Below are positions 51,113 through 58,729 of a stretch of DNA of 58,729 bases, in pieces. Under the pieces are notes generated by a model that saw nothing but the letters and a program-made list of their open reading frames with translations, had not been told where the DNA came from and did no database searches. The translations under genes were made by a program, and so were the position numbers. Positions within the stretch are counted from its first letter, which is position 1; each line of letters starts with the position of its first letter. This stretch comes from an uncultured Ruminococcus sp. (GTDB lineage: Bacteria; Bacillota; Clostridia; Oscillospirales; Acutalibacteraceae). Where the stretch lies: positions 1 through 58,729 of the forward strand of contig UQQD01000010.1 of NCBI GenBank assembly GCA_900543095.1, given 5' to 3'.

Positions 51113-51135
51113 TACAACATAATATCGATTTTGTT
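51113..51135 (-). repeat. right inverted repeat of the invertible segment (IRR)
   Basis: Its reverse complement contains CGATATTATGTTGTA and differs from IRL at one of 23 positions. It lies 21 bp before the mod start, between the segment and the mod ribosome site. Confidence 0.85.
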
Positions 51136-51156
51136 GTAAAGTGAAGGAGTTTAATT

Positions 51157-53100
51157 ATGAGCTTTTACAATGTGGTTTTAGATGTGTTAAAACAAGATGA
51201 GCGTTTTTTTACCGATGACGGACAGTTACTTCGTAATGCCATATATGAGGCGGCAATGCAGATGGATGCAAAGCTGATTAAAGCATTGTATGATAATGAA
51301 GAAACAAGAAAGCGCTTTTTTACGGATGTTGACGGTATTGCCGTTTTTGATAAAATCGGATTCGGTTGGGTAATAAATAACCGTGAATTTTTACCGGACT
51401 CCTATACCCGTTATAAAAACAAAATCGGACTTGTAAACAACAAAGGAGAGTACATTTCTGCATCTAATGATGTAGAGCTTGTTTTTCCGTATAAAGATTG
51501 CATTCTCGAGGGCGGACAGACAAAAGAAGACCAAAAAAGAAGCGAAATCTTCTATAACGAAGCACTTGCACCAGATGAAGTGGACAGGTTACTTTATCCG
51601 AAGGTTTTTACTAATGCGAAAAAATATACCGCCGACGGAGTTCAAAACATTACCAAAATTTCTGATAAAGATAATTTAATTATTAAAGGTAATAATTTAT
51701 TTGCGATTTCATCACTTCTTGCGAAATATGAGGGGAAAATCAAATGTATTTATTTGGACCCACCATACAATACTGGAAATGATGGCTTTGGGTATAACGA
51801 CTCATTTACCTATAGCAGTTGGCTAAGCTTTATGAAGTCAAGATTAGAAATAGCCAAGGGATTGTTGTCAAAAGATGGTTTAATTTTCGTTTCAATAGAT
51901 TCATCAAGACAAAATGCGGGTGGAATTGTTGGCACTTCTTCATTACCATACCTTAACATATTAATGGATGAAATATTTGGTCGTAAAAATTTCATTGCTC
52001 ATTTGCATTGGAAAAAGAAAAAGCAACCATCATTTTTATCAAGAGTTGCCGGTGTTATGGAGTCTATACTTGTTTACTCTAAAGATGAAACTTATATCAA
52101 TAAACTTCAAATTGGAGAGCAAAGTGATGAAACCAAAAGAATTGACAATGCTTCAAACAAAGCAGTTTCAATGCACATCGAATCAGGAATTCGATATATG
52201 GGTGATAGTAACACAATAATAAAAAAGGGAGTATATAAAAACAAAACAATGCAAACAGAATTTTTGGAAGATGTTATAATTGAAAATGGTCGAACAAAAA
52301 ATTCGTTTAATGCTATCGCTAAATACAGAAACAGCCAAGAGGAAATAACCAAATTTTGCAAGCAAGATTTATTCTATATTACTGCAAACAACTCTTTTAG
52401 AAGATTTAAAACAGATGAGGAGCTTAAAGGTGGAAAAACAATAACCGATTTACTTTTAGATTGGGGACAAAATCAAGATGCTACTGACGAATTACGAAAA
52501 ATCTTTGAAATAGATGACGATACAAAAGCGTTTGATAACCCAAAACCCGAATTGCTGATTAACAACATTTTGAAAGCAAGTACAAGTGAAGGTGATTTGG
52601 TACTCGACTTTTTCTTGGGAAGTGGAACTACTGCTGCAGTTGCTCATAAATTGAATCGAAAATACATAGGTATCGACCAAATGGATTATATCAATTATGT
52701 AGCGGTAGAAAGATTAAAAAAAGTTATTAACGGTGAGCAATTTGGCGTTTCCAAAGATGTAAATTGGCAAGGCGGCGGCTCTTTTGTCTACTGTGAACTT
52801 GCAAAATTAAACCAAAACTTTGTTGACGAAATTGAAAAAGCAACGACAGATGAAGAAGTGACAAAGCTCTATGCCGATATACTTGAAACCGGCTTTATCA
52901 GTTACAAAGTTAACCCAACTGATATTGATACAAATTCAGAGGATTTTATTAAATTGTCCATTGATGACAAAAAGAAACTTCTTATGGAATTACTTGATAA
53001 AAATCAACTTTATGTTAATTACTGCGACATTGATGATAAAACATACGGAATTTCAGAAGAAGATAAAGCCTTTACAAGGAGCTTTTACGAGGGGGTATAA
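51157..53100 (+). CDS. mod: Type III restriction-modification DNA methyltransferase (Mod)
   Basis: A 647-residue beta-class adenine-N6 methyltransferase, which both recognises the target sequence and methylates it. Motif IV is DPPYNTG (D201); the SAM motif I is FFLGSGTTAA near F486, so the order is IV then I as in Mod. The target recognition domain lies between, about 270-430. The N-terminal about 170 residues resemble other Mod subunits. GAAGGAG lies 7 nt before ATG. The gene is complete. No strong promoter is visible between IRR and the start, so expression should depend on the invertible segment. res follows after 2 nt. Confidence 0.94.
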   Translation: MSFYNVVLDVLKQDERFFTDDGQLLRNAIYEAAMQMDAKLIKALYDNEETRKRFFTDVDGIAVFDKIGFGWVINNREFLPDSYTRYKNKIGLVNNKGEYISASNDVELVFPYKDCILEGGQTKEDQKRSEIFYNEALAPDEVDRLLYPKVFTNAKKYTADGVQNITKISDKDNLIIKGNNLFAISSLLAKYEGKIKCIYLDPPYNTGNDGFGYNDSFTYSSWLSFMKSRLEIAKGLLSKDGLIFVSIDSSRQNAGGIVGTSSLPYLNILMDEIFGRKNFIAHLHWKKKKQPSFLSRVAGVMESILVYSKDETYINKLQIGEQSDETKRIDNASNKAVSMHIESGIRYMGDSNTIIKKGVYKNKTMQTEFLEDVIIENGRTKNSFNAIAKYRNSQEEITKFCKQDLFYITANNSFRRFKTDEELKGGKTITDLLLDWGQNQDATDELRKIFEIDDDTKAFDNPKPELLINNILKASTSEGDLVLDFFLGSGTTAAVAHKLNRKYIGIDQMDYINYVAVERLKKVINGEQFGVSKDVNWQGGGSFVYCELAKLNQNFVDEIEKATTDEEVTKLYADILETGFISYKVNPTDIDTNSEDFIKLSIDDKKKLLMELLDKNQLYVNYCDIDDKTYGISEEDKAFTRSFYEGV

Positions 53101-53102
53101 AG

Positions 53103-55217
53103 ATGCCGTTCCTTTATGAAAAAATAGATACATTGCGTGAAGTGGGCGTATCTAAAGAGTTACCGAAATATATACCTGAAAACCTAAATCCGAATTTTGA
53201 ATTGCGCCCATATCAGAAAAACGCTTTTGAAAATTTTATTACATATTTTGAAAGTGATAAACTGTGCCAAAAGCCGACACAAACGCTCTTCCATATGGCA
53301 ACAGGTTCCGGCAAAACACTTATTATGGCGGGACTGATACTGTACTTGTACAAGCATGGCTACCGTAATTTTTTATTTTTTGTCAATCTCTCGAATATTG
53401 TTCAAAAAACAAAAGAAAATTTTTTGAACAACGGCTCAAGTAAATATCTTTTTTCGGAAGAAATTATCATTGACGGTGAAAAAGTGCCGATTAAGGAAGT
53501 TACAAATTTTCAGTACTGCGATGATAATGCCGTAAACATTTGTTTTACAACCACGCAGGGACTTCATTCGGATATGTGGGGAGTAAAAGAAAATGCACTT
53601 TCAATTGATGATTTTGCAAATCAAAAAGTTGTGCTTATTTCCGATGAGGCACACCATTTGAACGCCGATACAAAAAAGATGAGCAAAGATGAAGAAGCAA
53701 GTTACAAAAGCTGGGAATATACGGTTCATCATATTTTTAATGCTAATCGAGATAATGTATTACTTGAATTTACTGCAACCTGCGATATTAAAAATCCTTT
53801 AATAAAGGCTGAATATGAAAATAAAATAGTATTTGATTATCCGCTTTATAAATTCCGTGCGGACAGGTATTCAAAAGAAATTAAAACACTGCGTTCCGAT
53901 TTAGGAGTTGAAGACAGGGCGTTACAGGCATTGATATTAAGTCAGTATCGCTATAAGATATTTCATGATTATCGCCAAAATATAAAACCCGTCGTTTTCT
54001 TTCAATCAAGACTTGTAAAAGAAAACGCCGCAAATATGAACTCAATTATAAATATGGTGCAAAATCTTACAGGTGATAAAATCAAAGCCCTTTTTAAGCA
54101 ATCATCAAGCGAGATTATTGCCAGAGCAGATGAGTATTTTATAAAAAACAAAATATCGTATGATGAATTGGCAAGCGAATTAAAAGATGATTTTTCAGAG
54201 AATCATTGTATTTCGGCAAACGATAATAAAGATGTTGAAAATAAGCAAATAATGCTTAACTCGCTTGAAGATAAATCCAATCCGTTCCGTGCTGTCTTCG
54301 CTGTAGATAAGCTGAATGAAGGGTGGGATGTCCTCAACTTATTTGATATTGTCCGCTTATATGAAACCCGTGACGGTAAAAATGGCATTCCCGGTAAAAC
54401 GACAATGAAAGAAGCACAGCTTATCGGTCGTGGCGCTCGTTACTGCCCTTTTAAAATTACAGAAGAACAGGAAAAATATCAGCGTAAATATGATAATGAT
54501 ATAGATAATCCACTTCGAATTTGTGAAACACTCTATTACCATTGTTGGAATGAGCCTCGTTACATAAGCGAATTGCATGCGGCTTTGCGTGAAATCGGTA
54601 TTGACTTGGACAAAACCGTAACAAGAAATTATGTACTTAAAGATGAATTTAAGAGCGATGATTTATACGAAAACGGATATGTTTTTGTAAATAAACGCCT
54701 TTTGAAAAGTCGAAATGAGGTTATAGGATTGTTGCCGTCTGTAAGAGATAGAGTTTTTAATATATCTATTGCTACCGGGCGTTCCGGAGAAGATGTCATT
54801 ATGGATGAAAACTCCTCACAAGATAACAATTCAATTACTTTTTCTTATAAGACAACAATAGGCGAGATTGCAAACATAAATTACGCAATTGTTTATAAAG
54901 CCTTGTGTAAATATAATGTTTTCAAATTTAACATATTAAAATCCTATTTCCCTAATTTAAAGTCAACAAGAGAATTTATTTATGACGGTAATTATTTGGG
55001 AAGTATTAAACTGCATATTACATCAAAATATGAAGTTCCCACTGCCGATGTTTTATACAATGCCTGTTTGAGGGTTGTCGGATATGTTGCCGAGAGTATA
55101 TCGGGTATCAAGGAAACATATGAGGGAAGCAAAAAATTCACAGCAAGATATATTCAAAGACAAGAGATGCAATTATACAGATCCACACGATGGCGGAGTT
55201 GGTGTGTCACAAAATGA
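53103..55217 (+). pseudogene. res: Type III restriction enzyme Res, helicase part (frameshifted gene)
   Basis: The N-terminal 704 codons of the Res subunit, a superfamily 2 helicase/translocase that cleaves DNA with Mod. Walker A ATGSGKT is near residue 62, DEAH in ISDEAHHLN near 180, motif III EFTATCD and motif VI QLIGRGARYCPF near 440. Up to EGSKKFTA (codon about 681) the protein follows the family; after it the frame runs into an unrelated tail and stops at 55217. The family continues in the +1 frame. The base run AAAAAA at 55131-55136 lies just before the shift. Without the nuclease domain this product is probably not a restriction enzyme. Confidence 0.88.
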
Positions 55218-55680
55218 TAATAGCGTTCCTATAGCCTGGAAAATGGATCTATCAAAAGAAGATTGGTTTGCTTTTGAAGACAATTATGGCACAAGTGAGG
55301 AAAAATCTTTTGTTGCATACTTTAAAACATATGTTGATGATTTAAAAGGCAAGTATGATAAGGTATATCTTGTTCGCAATGAACGCCAACTTGTAATCTA
55401 TTCATTTGACGGCGGTGAACGCTTTGAACCTGATTATCTTCTTTTCTTGCATAAACAAAAAAATGATATCTATGAGCAATTACAAGTTTTCATTGAGCCC
55501 AAAGGAGCACATCTTATCGACAAGGATCGTTGGAAGGAGGATTTTCTTCTACAACTTGAATCTAAAGCAATCCCTGTAACAAAATTTGCGGATGACAACA
55601 AATATAAAATTTGGGGGTTCCATTTCTTTAACGGAGATGAGCGTTCTGTTGAATTTGATAATGATATGATAAAATTATAA
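55147..55680 (+). pseudogene. res: Type III restriction enzyme Res, nuclease part (out of frame)
   Basis: In the +1 frame the Res sequence resumes with DIFKDKRCNYTD and continues DLSKEDWFAFEDNYGTSEEK, then the PD-(D/E)XK nuclease: FEPDYLLFL and QVFIEPKG, to a normal end at 55680. Compared with the family pattern FTAKxIKDIFKDK, about four codons less one base appear to be missing between GCA (55143) and GAT (55147), consistent with an 11-nt deletion. An internal ATG at 55075 lies in the helicase part and has no convincing ribosome site. Confidence 0.85.
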
Positions 55681-55693
55681 AACCATTTTTTCG

Positions 55694-55864
55694 GTGATAA
55701 CGGGTCTTAGGGTATCTCTAACGAGGTGTTTGCAGCATAGCTGCCCAAAAACACACTGCCTGCTGTTGTTTCACAACGAAGCGAAAGCAACCGATTTGGA
55801 CAACCTTTCCATAATTGGTATGCTTGCTGAGATTGTGCAAAAAGCGGGCAGTTTACCGTTTTGA
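55694..55864 (+). other. unassigned short reading frame and hairpins in the 420-bp gap after res
   Basis: A 56-codon frame from GTG 55694 ends KATDLDNLSIIGMLAEIVQKAGSLPF. It has no ribosome site and I do not recognise it; it could be the tail of a lost gene. The same stretch forms a hairpin GTGTTT-GCAGC-ATA-GCTGC-...-AAACAC (about 55727-55765). The rest of 55865-56100 holds the terminator listed next and AT-rich sequence. Confidence 0.25.
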
Positions 55865-55918
55865 TAACCTAATGGTCTGCTCACAAAGATTATACATTTT
55901 AATCTCACAAATAAAATT

Positions 55919-55963
55919 AAGGCACAGCCTACGGTATTTTTCTCCGTAAGCTGTGCCTTTTTC
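55919..55963 (+). terminator. intrinsic terminator of the mod-res unit
   Basis: AAGGCACAGC/GCTGTGCCTT (10 bp) plus inner TACGG/CCGTA, followed by TTTTTCTC. Confidence 0.9.
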
Positions 55964-56100
55964 TCATCTATAAATCACTTGTTCATTAACGATTTCTGTT
56001 GCAAGATTTGAAATAAAATTAATGCATAAAGTATTGAACCACAAATATTTTTTTAGTTTTAATTTATCCGTCCTAACAGGAACAGCCTGCCGTTATAGAA

Positions 56101-56973
56101 TTAATATGAAATTATTTCATAGCCGTCATCGGTAACAAGCACCTGAATTTCCCATTGTGCAGACGGCTTGCCGTCTTTTGTATAAATGGTCCAGCCGTTC
56201 TTATCATCAACATAAATATCGGCTTTGCCCATATTTATCATCGGCTCAATAGTAAATATCATTCCCGGCACCATAAGCATTTCCGTGCCCTTGGTCGATA
56301 CATAGCTAACCCACGGATCTTCGTGAAATTCAAGTCCGATTCCGTGACCGCCCACTTCCCGGACGACAGAATAGCCCTTGCTCTTGATAAAATCATTTAC
56401 AGCCTGTCCCATATCTCCGAGAAAGCCCCAAGGTTTTACCTGCTTTAATCCTTCGTAAATGCAGTCTTTGGCCGCTTTTACCAAGGCTTTGTTTTCCTCG
56501 CTCACATCTCCGATACAAAACATTCGTGATGAGTCCGAATAGTAACCGTTGAGATTTGTGGAAACGTCAACATTTACTATGTCGCCGTCCTTAAGAATGA
56601 TATCCTTTGACGGAATACCGTGGCATACTTCGTCGTTGATTGAAGTGCACACGCTTTTTGGAAATCCTTCAAAATTAAGCGGTGCGGGAATACCGCCCAT
56701 TTTGTATGTAATATCATTTACCCAGTCGTTAATTTCTTCGGTTGTAACGCCTGCCTTTATATGTTCGGAAACATAGTCAAGAACAGCAATGTTAATTTTG
56801 GCGCTATCTTTTATCTTTTCAATCTGAGCCTTGGTTTTAATAATAGTGTGATCGGGCACTTCAAATCCCTGAACTTCATATTCCTCAATTTTTTCATCAA
56901 AATCAATGTGGCATTTTTTATATTTTTTTCCGCTGCCACACCAGCATTCATCATTTCTGCCCGGTTTATCCAT
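56101..56973 (-). CDS. map: Methionine aminopeptidase type I with N-terminal SEC-C motif
   Basis: Cobalt/iron-dependent enzyme that removes the initiator methionine. The 290-residue protein starts with a SEC-C zinc motif (NDECWCGSGKKYKKCH), then the pita-bread fold. Metal ligands are in VNVDVSTNLNGYYSDSSR, GHGIGLEFHEDPWV and FTIEPMINMG, with the last Glu in SAQWEIQVLV. SEC-C extensions occur in several Clostridial MAPs and may tether the enzyme to the ribosome. AAGGAGA lies before the ATG on the minus strand. Confidence 0.96.
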   Translation of the reverse strand: MDKPGRNDECWCGSGKKYKKCHIDFDEKIEEYEVQGFEVPDHTIIKTKAQIEKIKDSAKINIAVLDYVSEHIKAGVTTEEINDWVNDITYKMGGIPAPLNFEGFPKSVCTSINDEVCHGIPSKDIILKDGDIVNVDVSTNLNGYYSDSSRMFCIGDVSEENKALVKAAKDCIYEGLKQVKPWGFLGDMGQAVNDFIKSKGYSVVREVGGHGIGLEFHEDPWVSYVSTKGTEMLMVPGMIFTIEPMINMGKADIYVDDKNGWTIYTKDGKPSAQWEIQVLVTDDGYEIISY

Positions 56974-57004
56974 AAATATGTCTCCTTGTATTTAATTTCA
57001 ATTT

Positions 57005-57033
57005 ATTATATCACTTTGCAATGATTTCTACAA
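57005..57033 (-). promoter_or_regulatory. promoter for map
   Basis: On the minus strand, TTGTAG and TATAAT are separated by 17 nt, with TGA before the -10 (extended). Confidence 0.7.
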
Positions 57034-57095
57034 TATATATTTTTTAATAAGAGCAACGCTCTGTTTTGCTTGTAGGTACAGTTGCACTTAAATTC

Positions 57096-57124
57096 TTGCC
57101 AATATAAACAGTTTGATGTATAAT
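57096..57124 (+). promoter_or_regulatory. promoter for the cwlD-type amidase
   Basis: TTGCCA and TATAAT are separated by 17 nt. Confidence 0.7.
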
Positions 57125-57175
57125 AACAGTAATATATCACCTTTAAGCAAGCATATTTATGTCAGAGGTGATTAT

Positions 57176-57883
57176 ATGAATTACAAAAAGACGTTTGCCG
57201 TGTTTTCTTGTGTGATAGTGTTTGCGGTATCGTTTATTATGATAATGTCAACAGCGGTCAACATCAAAATGAACGTATCAAATAATGCTGTAAAAACTTT
57301 GCCGAACGTTATAATTGACGCAGGTCACGGCGGAGAAGACGGGGGAGCTGTCAGCAACGGCGCTGTTGAAAAGGATATTAACCTTGCAATTTCCGATGAT
57401 ACGGCAGACTTTCTTACCTTTATGGGATTTGATGTTACAAAAACACGCACTGATGACAACGCTTTATCCGACGACGGCGACACGGTTCACAAACGAAAGG
57501 TGTCGGATATGAAAAAGCGTCTTGAAATGTTTAATTCTTCGGACAATAACGTAGTTATAAGTATTCATCAAAATAAATTTACCGAGAGTCAATATCACGG
57601 GACTCAGATATTTTATTCACCAAACAACAATAACAGCAAGCTCCTTGCCGAAAATATAAAATACTCCGTAAAGGCTCAGCTACAGCCTGACAACGAAAGA
57701 GAATGCAAGCCTGCCGACAGCAGTATCTATCTTTTGCATAATGCAACAACGCCTGCTGTCATAGTTGAGTGCGGTTTTATTTCAAACAGTGAGGAATGTA
57801 AAAATCTTATGTGCGAGGATTATCAAAAACAAATGTCTTATGCAATAGTAACGGGATTTTTGGATTATTGCAATTCATATTAG
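57176..57883 (+). CDS. cwlD: N-acetylmuramoyl-L-alanine amidase (CwlD-like, Amidase_3)
   Basis: A 235-residue exported zinc amidase. One N-terminal hydrophobic helix (FAVFSCVIVFAVSFIMIM) is followed by Amidase_3. Zinc ligands are H in IIDAGHGGEDGG, E in GAVEKDIN and H in VISIHQNKF; the catalytic E is in VIVECGFISN. CwlD makes the muramic-lactam precursor of spore cortex in spore formers, and the size and single-domain form fit that role. I chose ATG 57176 (AGAGGTGAT 5 nt upstream). Confidence 0.9.
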   Translation: MNYKKTFAVFSCVIVFAVSFIMIMSTAVNIKMNVSNNAVKTLPNVIIDAGHGGEDGGAVSNGAVEKDINLAISDDTADFLTFMGFDVTKTRTDDNALSDDGDTVHKRKVSDMKKRLEMFNSSDNNVVISIHQNKFTESQYHGTQIFYSPNNNNSKLLAENIKYSVKAQLQPDNERECKPADSSIYLLHNATTPAVIVECGFISNSEECKNLMCEDYQKQMSYAIVTGFLDYCNSY

Positions 57884-57897
57884 GAAGTGAAAAGAAT

Positions 57898-58729
57898 ATG
57901 GCTAAAATAAAAAGTGTTTACATATGTTCCGAGTGTGGCTATGAGTCGCCCAAATGGTACGGGAAATGCCCCTCCTGCGGCGAATGGAACACTATGAATG
58001 AAGAGATAAAGGAAAGTGCAAAAACGCCGTCTGCGGCTAAATCTCGCAGCTTTTCAAGCTATGGCAAACCGCTTGCGATTGATGAAATCTCAACCGAAGA
58101 TGAGTATCGTTACAATACAGGCAGTAAAGAGCTTAACAGAGTCCTCGGCGGGGGAATAGTAAAGGGCAGCCTGATATTACTTGGCGGTGATCCCGGAATC
58201 GGCAAATCAACCGTTCTGATGCAGATATGCCAGTTTATGGGTGATACTCTAAAGATACTGTATGTTTCGGGCGAGATTTCGAATTTTACTTTGCATAAAG
58301 CGTCAGGGCATATATATTTCACGCTGAAGGACGAAACGGCTTCAATAAAATGCGTTATGTTTGCAGGCAATGCCCGCAGTCTTGACTTCACTCCGTACAG
58401 CGGTCAGAGCGTGATCGTTCACGGAAGCGTGAATGTTTATGAGCGTGACGGAGCTAATCAGATTTATGTCACTGATATGATCGAAAGGGGACAGGGCGAG
58501 CTTGCTCTTGCGTATGAACAGGCAAAGCGTGAGCTTGAGGCAGGCGGATACTTCAATAAAAAGCGCCCCATACCGAAACAGCCGAAAAAGGTTTGCCTTA
58601 TAACCGCTGAAAAGGGTGCGGCGCTTCAGGATATGCTGAATATCATTGCAAGACGAAGACCTATACTGGAAGTGGTTTTTATTCCCGTAACGGTACAGGG
58701 AGCATACGCACCGTCAACTCTTATCAAAG
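57898..58729 (+). CDS. radA: RadA N-terminus joined to XseA-like sequence (partial, probable chimera)
   Basis: An open frame from ATG 57898 (AGGAAG upstream) to the window end. Residues 1-126 are RadA: zinc finger ICSECGYESPKWYGKCPSCG and Walker A GGDPGIGKSTVL, leading to ILYVSGE. RadA should then read ESxxQIK..., but here it reads ISNFTLHKASGHIYFTLKDE, the OB fold of ExoVII large subunit. It continues as XseA through VCLITAEKGAALQDM to the end. The join lies at 58264-58281, where both families encode VSGE. The XseA part differs from the xseA at 24039-25253. The most likely explanation is a mis-assembly between two genomes. Confidence 0.8.
   Translation, partial: MAKIKSVYICSECGYESPKWYGKCPSCGEWNTMNEEIKESAKTPSAAKSRSFSSYGKPLAIDEISTEDEYRYNTGSKELNRVLGGGIVKGSLILLGGDPGIGKSTVLMQICQFMGDTLKILYVSGEISNFTLHKASGHIYFTLKDETASIKCVMFAGNARSLDFTPYSGQSVIVHGSVNVYERDGANQIYVTDMIERGQGELALAYEQAKRELEAGGYFNKKRPIPKQPKKVCLITAEKGAALQDMLNIIARRRPILEVVFIPVTVQGAYAPSTLIK

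Noticed and set aside
50865..51142. The two flanking repeats read as direct repeats marking excision of a small element
   Set aside because: Because each site is partly palindromic, a direct alignment is also possible, but its four central bases all mismatch. The inverted alignment matches 22 of 23 including the centre, so inversion is favoured over excision.
55075..55680. A separate gene for a 201-residue protein after the helicase
   Set aside because: Its first about 24 codons lie inside the res helicase part and match nothing, while the rest is the Res nuclease. It is the second half of a frameshifted res.
49990..55680. Integrated prophage or ICE
   Set aside because: Apart from the recombinase there are no phage structural, replication, excisionase or transfer genes, and no attachment-site duplication flanking the region was seen. 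A local switch fits better.
1..58729. CRISPR arrays, tRNA or rRNA genes
   Set aside because: Reading the intergenic regions showed no spaced direct repeats of CRISPR type and no cloverleaf with a GGTTCGAATCC-like T arm.

Overview
The window looks like the chromosome of an endospore-forming, low-to-medium GC member of the Clostridia. I infer the Oscillospiraceae/Ruminococcaceae neighbourhood, but no rRNA is present to confirm it. The reasons are a complete spoIIIAA-AH operon, the yabP-yabQ-divIC-yabR block, a ylmC-type sporulation gene, cwlD, an IspH-ribosomal protein S1 fusion, and strong Gram-positive Shine-Dalgarno sites, often of the GGTGAT type followed by a TTG start. No tRNA, rRNA or CRISPR array was found.

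Core part (1-42 kb). The window opens with the last codons of rpmA, then obgE, mrnC and a YitT-type membrane protein. A polytopic 4Fe-4S protein, a GT2-GtrA glycosyltransferase, a lipoprotein alpha-amylase, an SseB-like protein, hisH-hisF and an RpiR regulator follow. Next come an envelope/precursor operon (flavoprotein, cmk, plsC, ispH-rpsA), an HD protein and ligA. The spoIIIA operon is followed by nusB, a Kae1-like gene, xseA and dnaE. Then come an ABC importer (lipoprotein, permease, ATPase), a ClC transporter, the yabP block, hpf, an rlmL-like methyltransferase, yebC, degV, ylmC, a SleB-type hydrolase, and rpsB-tsf. Terminators and promoters punctuate this clearly. Three sporulation units (spoIIIA, yabP, ylmC) each carry a candidate sigma-E promoter with a 14-nt spacer.

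Accessory part (42-55.7 kb). This AT-rich stretch starts with a LytTR response regulator and GHKL kinase on the minus strand. Across a 384-bp operator-like intergenic region lie a set of surface proteins: an Ig-like lipoprotein, a zinc-ribbon/PASTA/discoidin-like membrane protein and a large VWA protein. A RelB antitoxin with a decayed RelE toxin follows.

The most interesting unit is at 49.9-55.7 kb. A tyrosine recombinase gene sits beside a 225-bp segment flanked by 23-bp inverted repeats that match at 22 of 23 positions. The segment contains an outward-facing extended -10 promoter and an intrinsic terminator. It lies directly upstream of a type III methyltransferase gene (mod). In the assembled orientation the promoter faces away from mod and the terminator guards it (OFF). 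Inversion would aim the promoter at mod (ON). The partner restriction gene (res) carries a frameshift that separates helicase from nuclease. I therefore infer a recombinase-switched, methylation-only system (a phasevarion driven by promoter inversion).

Right end (56-58.7 kb). Methionine aminopeptidase (minus strand) and cwlD are followed by a gene that begins as radA and, at a shared VSGE coding stretch, becomes the N-terminal part of an XseA unlike the xseA at 24 kb. This is most simply an assembly chimera at the contig end.
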